From: an uncultured Clostridia bacterium
GTDB taxonomy: Bacteria > Bacillota > Clostridia > Oscillospirales > Acutalibacteraceae
DNA: 14,204 nt
Assembly (NCBI GenBank): GCA_947624755.1
Contig: CANQLQ010000019.1
Span: 1 to 14,204, forward strand
Reading direction: 5' to 3'
Shown here: positions 1 through 5,887 of the stretch, one piece after another
Position numbering within the stretch: position 1 is the first letter of the stretch
Layout of the letters: every line of letters starts with the position of its first letter
Program-made: the position numbers and the translations under genes
Notes under the pieces: model-generated
Told to the model about the DNA's origin: nothing
Seen by the model: the letters and a program-made list of their open reading frames with translations, nothing else
Database searches by the model: none

Positions 1-77
1 TACCATCTGACAGCAAAAAATAAATTTCCCCACCGAGAAATCAACCGCGCCTATAATAATGTTTCACGTGAAACATT
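1..77. repeat. Left terminal inverted repeat and replication origin
   Basis: The first 77 bases are a perfect reverse complement of the last 77 (14128-14204). In protein-primed phages such ends are the replication origins, with the terminal protein covalently attached to each 5' end. The repeat starts TACCATCTGACAG, holds a short GC-rich block near 46-51 and ends inside a 20-base palindrome containing a parS site (58-77). Seventy-seven bases is long compared with the very short repeat of phi29. Identity stops at base 78, just outside the parS palindrome. Confidence 0.95.
60..75. promoter_or_regulatory. parS site 1 (inside left terminal repeat)
   Basis: TGTTTCACGTGAAACA, an exact match to the bacterial parS consensus TGTTNCACGTGAAACA bound by ParB/Spo0J. 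It lies within a 20-base perfect palindrome (58-77). The match is seen directly; binding by host ParB is inferred. Confidence 0.85.
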
Positions 78-128
78 TTATAAATGGGAATTAAGCATTG
101 AATTATCAGATATCTATTCGTAACCATA

Positions 129-144
129 CGTTTCACGTGAAACA
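129..144. promoter_or_regulatory. parS site 2 (one mismatch)
   Basis: CGTTTCACGTGAAACA matches the parS consensus except for the first base (C for T). The 14-base core GTTTCACGTGAAAC (130-143) is intact. Confidence 0.75.
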
Positions 145-169
145 TTTAGAACATACATTCTATGTCTAT

Positions 170-185
170 TGTTTCACGTGAAACA
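170..185. promoter_or_regulatory. parS site 3
   Basis: Exact TGTTTCACGTGAAACA in the left noncoding region, 41 bp from site 2. Confidence 0.85.
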
Positions 186-249
186 TTTTGGATAAGTAGA
201 AAAACACAAATAAAAAGGTAGACATATATGACACTATTATAATAACATA

Positions 250-274
250 AAAACCAAGTAAAATCAATGGTTTT
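250..274 (-). terminator. Weak candidate terminator of the late operon
   Basis: AAAACCA (250-256) and TGGTTTT (268-274) form a 7-bp stem with an 11-base loop. Read on the minus strand, the stem is followed by a short T-rich stretch. The stem is AT-rich, so this is a weak intrinsic terminator at best. The parS hairpin at 290-315, met first by the late transcript, is an alternative. Confidence 0.3.
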
Positions 275-294
275 GAACAAAATAGCAAAGAAAA

Positions 295-310
295 TGTTTC
301 ACGTGAAACA
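295..310. promoter_or_regulatory. parS site 4 within a 26-bp palindrome
   Basis: Exact TGTTTCACGTGAAACA. The symmetry extends outward with GAAAA on the left and TTTTC on the right, giving a perfect 26-base palindrome at 290-315. In RNA this would form a long hairpin on either strand, so the site could also stop transcription. Confidence 0.85.
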
Positions 311-319
311 TTTTCGGAT

Positions 320-335
320 TGTTTCACGTGAAACA
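320..335. promoter_or_regulatory. parS site 5
   Basis: Exact TGTTTCACGTGAAACA only 25 bp from site 4. It marks the point where sequence shared with the right end resumes. Confidence 0.85.
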
Positions 336-354
336 TTAATCGAACATGTGTTTG
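320..354. repeat. Displaced inner part of the terminal repeat (left copy)
   Basis: This 35-base block is a perfect inverted copy of 14111-14145 at the right end. There it directly continues the terminal repeat through the parS site. Here it lies 260 bp further in than symmetry predicts, because 60-319 is inserted between the two halves. The block starts with parS and includes TTAATCGAACATGTGTTTG. Confidence 0.9.
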
Positions 355-368
355 TGAGTTGGTGCTAT

Positions 369-1328
369 CTATGGAACCTTCACTACTATACTAGCATTTG
401 TATAGCCTTTCCCTGTTGGCGTTCTTGCTTCTAAGTTAGTAGGCTTTGTTATTGTTCCTGATGATCCAGGATTTATGGTATATGAAGTAAATCCTAAATC
501 AATTAAGTCTTGAGTCACAACGAAAGTTATGGTAAGATCTGTATTATCTTGCCTTACTGCCCCCGCGCTAACTGTTATAGTAGCGCCTTTCGGTGCAACT
601 GAACCCCCCTTAAAAGGGTTCACTGTATCTGCACCTTTTTCCTTCCATCCGAGAGTTTTAGCAGTGTCATCATACACAATGTCGACAGGCAACAATTCCG
701 TTTTGCTGATTTGTGTACTATTTTCATTTTCACCAATGTGTATCGTCGTAGACGTTATAACAGGCGTACAAGTAGTCTGCAATTTGTTAATAGAGGTTGT
801 ATTTATCTGCACATTGTTTTTTAATTGATTATAATCGGACGGTATAGATCCACCGCCACCTTCTTCTAACGCTTCCACCCTTGCATCGAGTGAGTTAATT
901 TCAACTTTGTTAGAAGCAATAGATGTAGTGTTCACTGCTATACTATCCTTAATGTTTGTAAAAGGTTCTCCAGTTCCTGCTCTGAATTGATCAAACTCAT
1001 CTTCCAAATCTTGAACATTTCTATTTACCTGTGTTATTCTTTCAAGAACGTCCGTATTTTTATCATCTGCATCCTGTTTATTTGATGTTACCGTATTCTG
1101 TAAAGTTGTTAAATTTTCATTTGTAGTGTCAACCCGTCCATTAACAGTGTCAATCTGTTGTTTGTTAGCTTCTATAGCCGCTAAGTTTAATGCGATTGAC
1201 GTTGACGTTGTTATTGCATTAGTATCAATTTTTTCCATATCATTGTTATAATCAACAAGATATGTCGGTTTATCTGTCGCGATGTACTGCGACAATCCTA
1301 ATTTTTCTGTTTTGTTTGTAGATGCCAT
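369..1328 (-). CDS. Fibre-like protein (tail or head fibre, receptor-binding candidate)
   Basis: This is the last gene of the late operon, 319 residues. The N-terminus (ASTNKTEKLGLSQY, then TDKPTYLVDYNNDMEKID) resembles the conserved start of fibre proteins in Firmicutes phages, where it is thought to attach the fibre to the particle. Residues about 40-180 are rich in N, T, D and heptad-like hydrophobics, suggesting a trimeric coiled coil or shaft. The flexible link EEGGGGS lies near 155-161. A beta-rich C-terminal region (about 185-319) would be the tip. The role in receptor binding is inferred from architecture and from its place at the end of the tail genes. A head fibre like phi29 gp8.5 is the main alternative. 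The gene starts after GAAAGGAA and has AT-rich noncoding DNA with parS sites downstream. Confidence 0.7.
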   Translation of the reverse strand: MASTNKTEKLGLSQYIATDKPTYLVDYNNDMEKIDTNAITTSTSIALNLAAIEANKQQIDTVNGRVDTTNENLTTLQNTVTSNKQDADDKNTDVLERITQVNRNVQDLEDEFDQFRAGTGEPFTNIKDSIAVNTTSIASNKVEINSLDARVEALEEGGGGSIPSDYNQLKNNVQINTTSINKLQTTCTPVITSTTIHIGENENSTQISKTELLPVDIVYDDTAKTLGWKEKGADTVNPFKGGSVAPKGATITVSAGAVRQDNTDLTITFVVTQDLIDLGFTSYTINPGSSGTITKPTNLEARTPTGKGYTNASIVVKVP

Positions 1329-1350
1329 TATGAATCATTCCTTTCTTTTA

Positions 1351-2442
1351 TTATATAACAGGCATTAAAAAAGATCGCCCGTCCCAATCGAATTGATAAG
1401 CTGATAACTGTTTGTTATCGAATGTTTCCGCATCAAGTTCTAATGCGTCGAATTCACCTGCGGTAATGCTGTGTTGTTTGTCCATTACATCGAACAATTG
1501 TATTACAATATCGCCGACATTTTCAAATTCACCCGTATACGGCGAACGTACATACACTTTGCGGTATATTTCAGGCTCTTCTCTGAAATACCATTTTGAC
1601 AAATAATCACAGTCATATGCGGTAACGGGATTGTGAGGATAATAATATTTCTCATCAATGCCGTCAAACTGTCCTGCGCTGATGCCTATCCTGTCAAATT
1701 CTTCCGCTGTCAGTTCCCAACATTTTAGATTGTAAAACATATTATCCAGTGCTTTTTGGATTAATACTACCTTTTCCGTTGTCGGGTCCGTAACATATGT
1801 TATCTTATCCAATACTATTTTGTCTATCAAATATAATACGTATTGTATTTCAGCATCTGTATATGCTCTGTCTGCATTTGATGTTGCGTCGATGTATTGA
1901 TGTAAATATGTGATACGCTGATTAACATCTTTACGATATGCATCAAAATCCTTATTGAAACTATCAATAGTTTCTTGGATAAGAGTCCGCAAATCATCGT
2001 CAAGTGTGTCCATTTGCTCATTCAGGGTGTCAGTAGTCTCTTTGAGTTTCTGCTCAACATACTCTTTCTGACTTTCAAGTTCCTCTCTTATGTCTGCAAG
2101 CTTCTTGTCAACTTCCGCATCTTGTTCAGCAAATAAGCGTTGAATTTCCTCAACCTGTGCGTCAAGTTGTTTCTGCATATTTTCTATGTTTGTATTAACA
2201 TATTCGCGCAAATCATTCATCTGCTGAACATTGTCCGCCAACTGCTTATTAAGCTGCTCCCTGAACTCCTCAATTAACGCTGTAAGATCTTTTCTGATGT
2301 CTTCGACACGGCTATCAATAATGCTATTGATTGTATCTTCCAACGCATCCATAGTCTGTTCCATACGTTTACAAATTTCCAGTACCCACTGGATATTTAA
2401 TTGATGGAAATCCGTGTATGGATATTGATTAAACAGTCCCAT
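1351..2442 (-). CDS. Long coiled-coil tail appendage protein with AxxFD decapeptide repeats
   Basis: The protein has 363 residues. The N-terminal segment MGLFNQYPYTDFHQLNIQWV is a conserved start seen in many Firmicutes phage tail fibre or appendage proteins and is probably the docking segment. Residues about 25-190 are a near-continuous coiled coil rich in E, D, K, Q and L with heptad spacing. The C-terminal third carries five copies of a ten-residue unit with pattern (S/T/D)AxxFDxxxx: two at residues 245-264 and three in tandem at 327-356. The start has a good Shine-Dalgarno site (AGGGGGTGA) 14 bp downstream of the lower collar stop. By position after the collar genes it probably forms a trimeric appendage or tail fibre. 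No enzymatic domain was seen. Confidence 0.7.
   Translation of the reverse strand: MGLFNQYPYTDFHQLNIQWVLEICKRMEQTMDALEDTINSIIDSRVEDIRKDLTALIEEFREQLNKQLADNVQQMNDLREYVNTNIENMQKQLDAQVEEIQRLFAEQDAEVDKKLADIREELESQKEYVEQKLKETTDTLNEQMDTLDDDLRTLIQETIDSFNKDFDAYRKDVNQRITYLHQYIDATSNADRAYTDAEIQYVLYLIDKIVLDKITYVTDPTTEKVVLIQKALDNMFYNLKCWELTAEEFDRIGISAGQFDGIDEKYYYPHNPVTAYDCDYLSKWYFREEPEIYRKVYVRSPYTGEFENVGDIVIQLFDVMDKQHSITAGEFDALELDAETFDNKQLSAYQFDWDGRSFLMPVI
1375..1464 (-). repeat. Three tandem ten-residue AxxFD repeats in the appendage gene
   Basis: Codes for TAGEFDALEL, DAETFDNKQL and SAYQFDWDGR in direct succession. Two related units (TAEEFDRIGI, SAGQFDGIDE) are encoded at 1651-1710. The repeat is visible in protein; DNA identity between units is low, so the array is old or under selection. 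Confidence 0.7.
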
Positions 2443-2456
2443 TATTTCACCCCCTA

Positions 2457-3143
2457 TTAATAAATTTCAATGCAGAATTGTTTTTTAAATTCATCTATAA
2501 TAATATTATATAGGTTTATCTGTCGTATTTCAAGCTCTTCCTTCATGAGTGCCTGTGTAGTGGTGATACCTATGTTCCCATACGCACGTATGTTTTCTTT
2601 ATCCTGATATTCACCATTTGCGGTATCGTCTTGCACACTGTTTAAATTTCCTATGCTATCAATAGTTCCGCTATCGCGACTGTTTGATGTGCCGTTTGCA
2701 TTCCCTGTATCCCTATAGCTGTCCACCATTCCAGTGTTTGTGTTAAATGCCGCTACTGAATGCACGTTGGTTGTGTCATTATGCGTGGTTGTGTCATTTG
2801 TTAAATCCTGCGTTGTGTTGTTTGATGTATCAGCAGTAACTTTTTTGTTTGCATTTTCACTATACGAGTGATGCAACCCTCGCGCCTCTGTCCTATCGTA
2901 GTTATGTATCGGGTTATAATCCATTTCCCACAAGTCAAACATTTTTTCCCAACTGCCGACACGTGTTTTTGACCATAACCCAACATAGTGTTTAAACATA
3001 TACGGGTCACTATACAGTATATTCAGTTCTGATGTTTCAAATATCAGCAGATTTAAAAAATCATCACGCACAACAACTGACGGCAATTCAAACGTATCTA
3101 ACACTGTCGAATTGTAGTTATACATTGCCGCTAGTGTTAGCAT
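2457..3143 (-). CDS. Lower collar protein (phi29 gp11-like)
   Basis: The protein joins the portal to the tail. With the start at MLTLAAMYNYNSTVLD it has 228 residues, somewhat shorter than phi29 gp11. The N-terminal part (DTFELPSVVVRDDFLNLLIFETSE region) and the C-terminal helix are ordered. The middle (about residues 95-185) is a low-complexity N/T/D/S-rich stretch typical of this family in small podoviruses. The open frame reaches up to 3218, but that start has no ribosome site and overlaps the portal gene by 101 bp. The ATG at 3143 reduces the overlap to 26 bp and follows AAGGAG, although the spacing is short. A GTG at 3155 with better spacing is the alternative. Function rests on family resemblance plus the position right after the portal gene. 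Confidence 0.75.
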   Translation of the reverse strand: MLTLAAMYNYNSTVLDTFELPSVVVRDDFLNLLIFETSELNILYSDPYMFKHYVGLWSKTRVGSWEKMFDLWEMDYNPIHNYDRTEARGLHHSYSENANKKVTADTSNNTTQDLTNDTTTHNDTTNVHSVAAFNTNTGMVDSYRDTGNANGTSNSRDSGTIDSIGNLNSVQDDTANGEYQDKENIRAYGNIGITTTQALMKEELEIRQINLYNIIIDEFKKQFCIEIY

Positions 3144-4077
3144 TACTCCTTGCACTGTTGTCACCCTCTTTCTTCCTGTATCGGTGTGTGACACTAATGT
3201 CAGTATCGAACATCTCATTTGTTTGTTTTACTGATTTGTTCAGACTGTCCAGTATCACATCAATCAGTGTGTTTGTTTCGTCGTTGTTACTGTTTACTTC
3301 GTCCACAATCAGACGTTCTTTTTTCTCTGTGTTCGCATTTGGTACGCCTATCATTGTTAAAAATTCGCGTCTGATTTTACGTAAATCTTCCAACATATCG
3401 CCTGCGATATATTGATTTCTTAACTGTTGGTTGAAAAACATCCAGTTGGGATTACCATTAACATCATAAAGATTTTTTGATGTAACTACTATCGGGTCAC
3501 CTGAGGCAACACGGTCATACAGTTCTTTGAACGTTTCAGCGTTCGCTTTTCCGTCCGCCATAAATACATATGCTAATTTGCTATTGAATATATTCATTCC
3601 TATAGCTTCCGCTGTCACTGCCATTAAATCTGCATAGTATGATATTAAATCGGTAACACCCTTGTAGTCAGGGAATAACTTCAATAACGTACACATTCGC
3701 CCGATAGGCAGTTCCAACGTTTCTTTGAAAAATGGTGATGATATTAATGTTTTCGTTGGCTGATACATAACATTATATCCTTTTAATCCGCATTGCTGTG
3801 GAATAACACCAAATCTGTCAGTTTTTAGCACCGCTACAAAACCATAACAATATAATACCGTCTCAAAGTAATTTTGCTCCCAATGGTCGGGCAGTTTCCA
3901 TTTTAGCGTTGACCTAAAATCATTATATAAATATCGCTGAAAATATTGAGTTAAAAATGTATTCGCGCTGTGAACCGTCGAGGGGGAAGACATCGAATAT
4001 ATCAAATTTTGTGTTGCATAGTTGTACGGTAATCCTTTAAAATCTACCATATAACTGTAGTCGCTCATTATGTCCAC
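3118..4077 (-). CDS. Portal / upper collar connector protein (phi29 gp10-like)
   Basis: The dodecameric portal at the capsid vertex forms the channel for DNA packaging and ejection. The 319-residue product is close to the 309 of phi29 gp10. The segments YFQRYLYND, STLKWKLPDHWEQNYFE and KTDRFGVIPQQCGLKG fit the upper collar family; the C-terminal 40 residues are charged and N/S-rich. The proposed GTG start at 4077 has AGGGGT six bases upstream and overlaps the tail lysozyme gene by 10 bp. An in-frame ATG at 4068 overlaps the preceding stop codon (TAATG) and is the alternative, but its ribosome site would be about 15 bases away. Motor partners in this window are the ATPase and the candidate pRNA. 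Confidence 0.88.
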   Translation of the reverse strand: MDIMSDYSYMVDFKGLPYNYATQNLIYSMSSPSTVHSANTFLTQYFQRYLYNDFRSTLKWKLPDHWEQNYFETVLYCYGFVAVLKTDRFGVIPQQCGLKGYNVMYQPTKTLISSPFFKETLELPIGRMCTLLKLFPDYKGVTDLISYYADLMAVTAEAIGMNIFNSKLAYVFMADGKANAETFKELYDRVASGDPIVVTSKNLYDVNGNPNWMFFNQQLRNQYIAGDMLEDLRKIRREFLTMIGVPNANTEKKERLIVDEVNSNNDETNTLIDVILDSLNKSVKQTNEMFDTDISVTHRYRKKEGDNSARSNANTSGNV

Positions 4078-4727
4078 TTAATCACCCCTCTTCTTTTTCG
4101 GAATAGTAACCATATTAATATGTTCGCCGCCGTCCCTGCTTCGGGGTCGGGGTCGGGGTCAGGGTCAGGTATGTCACCAGGGTCAGGCGGTGACGGTGGT
4201 ATTTCACCACCTGAAGCATAGGGATATAAATAATTGTACCAATAGCGTGCCTGCGAACGCCGCGCGTTTTCAGTGCTGTAATTCTGCGGACGTTCACGAT
4301 TACGTAGATATGCAGATGCTAAATATTCGGGACTTTCGGCGGAAGTTTTGAACTGACTATATGAAATTTTATAGCCAGTGCGCGCTATCCACCCCGATGC
4401 ATCTGCACCGTTAATAAATTCCAACTGTTTATTAGGATTATACCAGTCACCATTTGTATAAATCCATAGTGGATTTTCATTGACAGATGACGCCTTGCTA
4501 TTTGTCCATTGGATTAAGCCATATCCTACAGTAGGTGGTGTTTCGCTAGTCAAATAACCTTGAACTGCCATTGGTTGTATTGAACTTTCTGCCTGCATGT
4601 TTCCTAAAATTCCCGCTATCGCGTTCAATGACCACCCTGCATTATACAGATATGAAAACACACATAACGCATTATTTTGCATTTCTGAATTATTGTTTCG
4701 TTCCCGATGCAAAATCCAATCAGGCAT
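4068..4727 (-). CDS. Phage tail lysozyme (tail-associated peptidoglycan hydrolase)
   Basis: The N-terminal domain (about residues 16-165) fits the phage tail lysozyme family, with GWSLNAIAGILGNMQAESSI; Glu47 in the GNMQAES motif is the likely catalytic acid. The phi29 counterpart is gp13, which digests the wall at the tail tip during entry. A proline-aspartate linker (about 174-196, containing PDPDPDPDP) leads to a short hydrophobic segment and a basic end (about 199-219: NILIWLLF then RKRRG). This tail is unusual and could insert in a membrane or anchor the enzyme. The open frame continues upstream to a TTG at 4754, but the ATG at 4727 has GGAGGG in front and sits one base after the holin-like gene's stop, so it was chosen. 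The gene lies between the lysis and collar genes, so a role in final lysis is also possible. Confidence 0.85.
   Translation of the reverse strand: MPDWILHRERNNNSEMQNNALCVFSYLYNAGWSLNAIAGILGNMQAESSIQPMAVQGYLTSETPPTVGYGLIQWTNSKASSVNENPLWIYTNGDWYNPNKQLEFINGADASGWIARTGYKISYSQFKTSAESPEYLASAYLRNRERPQNYSTENARRSQARYWYNYLYPYASGGEIPPSPPDPGDIPDPDPDPDPEAGTAANILIWLLFRKRRGVIKWT
4143..4164 (+). other. G-quadruplex motif opposite the tail lysozyme linker
   Basis: Four runs of three or four G separated by TC, TC and TCA on the plus strand (GGGG at 4143, 4149 and 4155, GGG at 4162). This is a textbook quadruplex pattern in an otherwise AT-rich genome. It lies on the template strand of the gene and encodes the DP repeat. 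Strand-displacement replication by the protein-primed polymerase would expose it as single strand. Folding and any role are inferred. Confidence 0.6.
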
Positions 4728-4728
4728 T

Positions 4729-4959
4729 TTAATTTTCACCCTCCGAATAATCAAAATGATCCAGCAGTTTTTGTAACACTAATGTGTTATTATTCACAGC
4801 TTGCGCTAAATCGTTAATTTCCTGCTTATGCGTTTCGGTCATCTTGTCTATTTCTTCCTTATGCGATTTTGCGTTTTGTGTTATGTAATATGACATTAAC
4901 ATGCACATTGCTATAGGAAATCCAACATTTGAAATTAACTGTAAAAAATCCATTTCCAT
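4729..4959 (-). CDS. BhlA-like holin candidate
   Basis: A 76-residue membrane protein. Its N-terminal hydrophobic helix (about residues 5-26, ISNVGFPIAMCMLMSYYI) is followed by a charged coiled-coil tail. This is the layout of the BhlA/YvrJ-type small holins of Firmicutes phages, which often start with a similar SNVGFPIA segment. A holin would permeabilise the cell membrane so the GH25 endolysin can reach the wall. It ends one base before the tail lysozyme ATG, so the two are probably co-translated. It starts 19 bp after the preceding small membrane gene, with AAGGAGATGA upstream. Function is inferred from family resemblance and the lysis cassette context. Confidence 0.7.
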   Translation of the reverse strand: MEMDFLQLISNVGFPIAMCMLMSYYITQNAKSHKEEIDKMTETHKQEINDLAQAVNNNTLVLQKLLDHFDYSEGEN

Positions 4960-4978
4960 AGTATCATCTCCTTATATA

Positions 4979-5167
4979 TTAAAAGAACAATCCTGAAGAT
5001 TTTGCTGTTAAAAACCCAATTGTACACAATACTAATATCATAATAATGTCCAAACATGCCGTTATTAATTTACTTATAATTCTTGAACGGATTTTTTCAA
5101 GCAAAATATGCAGAACTGCATAAAATATTGTTACATATGCTAACACATAAATAAAAACATTAATCAT
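4979..5167 (-). CDS. Small two-helix membrane protein, second holin or antiholin candidate
   Basis: A 62-residue protein with two predicted membrane segments (about residues 3-23 and 38-55) joined by a basic loop (EKIRSRIISK). I do not recognise the family. Its place between the GH25 endolysin and the BhlA-like gene suggests a role in lysis as a holin, antiholin or accessory membrane protein. A ribosome site (GAGGGCGAT) lies upstream of the ATG. Confidence 0.6.
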   Translation of the reverse strand: MINVFIYVLAYVTIFYAVLHILLEKIRSRIISKLITACLDIIMILVLCTIGFLTAKSSGLFF

Positions 5168-5203
5168 ATAATATCGCCCTCTTTTAAAATTTATTACATA
5201 GTG

Positions 5204-5887
5204 TCATTTACAACAACTACATCCGCAAAAACATCCTCTGTCACTGTCATCAGCTACTTTTTTAGGTTTAGTTATACACAAACTATTCCACATATCCACA
5301 TCGCCGTTAAATTGATTCATGTCCAGTTTAATACCGTTAGCAGAACTTGACCTCTGCCACATGACACACTCTTTCCACGCTCCTAATTTCTCGGCTCTTG
5401 GCGGTGTGTTTGAGTATTTTGCACACCACAATTTACATCCGTAATTTGCTAACACATCAATTCCTTTGTGCGTTGCGTAGTATTCAGATGTATAGAATAC
5501 TATCGGTTTTCCATATTTCTCTTGAAATAATGTATTGAATGTTCGTGCACTTTCTATATGTTCATTTAACGCCTCTGCTTCCCAATCCAACACACACATT
5601 AATTTCATTTCAGGACAGTCGGAAAATATTGCATCGATAAATTCCGCAAAATTGTTAAAATTATCTTTTGGCGAATATTTAGGATCGTAAAAATGGTAAA
5701 TTCCCTGATTTTCTCCTCCTCTCCTGTACCACTTTTTCAGTCTCTCCTCTCCTGTCGGATCAATGTAATTTCTTCCCTGTGTTGATTTAAAAAGTACAAA
5801 TTCAAACAATGGATTATGCAACACATTATAAAATAACTGATCATCCTGCCAGTGTGACATGTCACATCCTGATAATATCTTACTCAT
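5204..5887 (-). CDS. GH25 lysozyme endolysin with cysteine-rich tail
   Basis: A 227-residue glycosyl hydrolase family 25 muramidase, cutting the MurNAc-GlcNAc bond of peptidoglycan at the end of infection. Visible family marks are DMSHWQ at the start (Asp9), the catalytic pair in VLDWEAE (Asp101, Glu103), YTSEYY and a late MWQ. The catalytic domain fills about residues 4-205; there is no classical wall-binding domain and no signal peptide, so export needs a holin. The last ten residues are GCFCGCSCCK, five cysteines in ten, which is unusual for this family. The gene overlaps the tail knob gene by 8 bp and is preceded by AGGGGGT. The two small membrane genes follow. phi29 uses a different position for its lysozyme (gp15), after the tail genes. 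Confidence 0.9.
   Translation of the reverse strand: MSKILSGCDMSHWQDDQLFYNVLHNPLFEFVLFKSTQGRNYIDPTGEERLKKWYRRGGENQGIYHFYDPKYSPKDNFNNFAEFIDAIFSDCPEMKLMCVLDWEAEALNEHIESARTFNTLFQEKYGKPIVFYTSEYYATHKGIDVLANYGCKLWCAKYSNTPPRAEKLGAWKECVMWQRSSSANGIKLDMNQFNGDVDMWNSLCITKPKKVADDSDRGCFCGCSCCK

Larger units (their letters stand above)
78..368. other. Left noncoding region with parS array
   Basis: There is no convincing gene here; the only frames are a few codons long. The stretch is AT-rich and holds parS sites 2 to 5 plus a weak stem-loop at 250-274. It lies downstream of the last late gene, so late transcripts run into it. I see no good sigma-A promoter on either strand. Confidence 0.8.

Noticed and set aside
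529..828. Open frame on the plus strand inside the fibre gene, and many similar plus-strand frames across the window
   Set aside because: They lie opposite well-supported minus-strand genes, have no ribosome sites and show low-complexity hydrophobic products typical of antisense shadows.
2801..3010. Small minus-strand frame inside the lower collar gene, and a similar one at 1827-2021
   Set aside because: Entirely contained in well-supported genes in another frame, with no start signals.
4115..4297. Alternative minus-strand frame over the DP linker (TLTPTPTP product)
   Set aside because: It is a frame-shifted reading of the same repeat inside the tail lysozyme gene, without a ribosome site.
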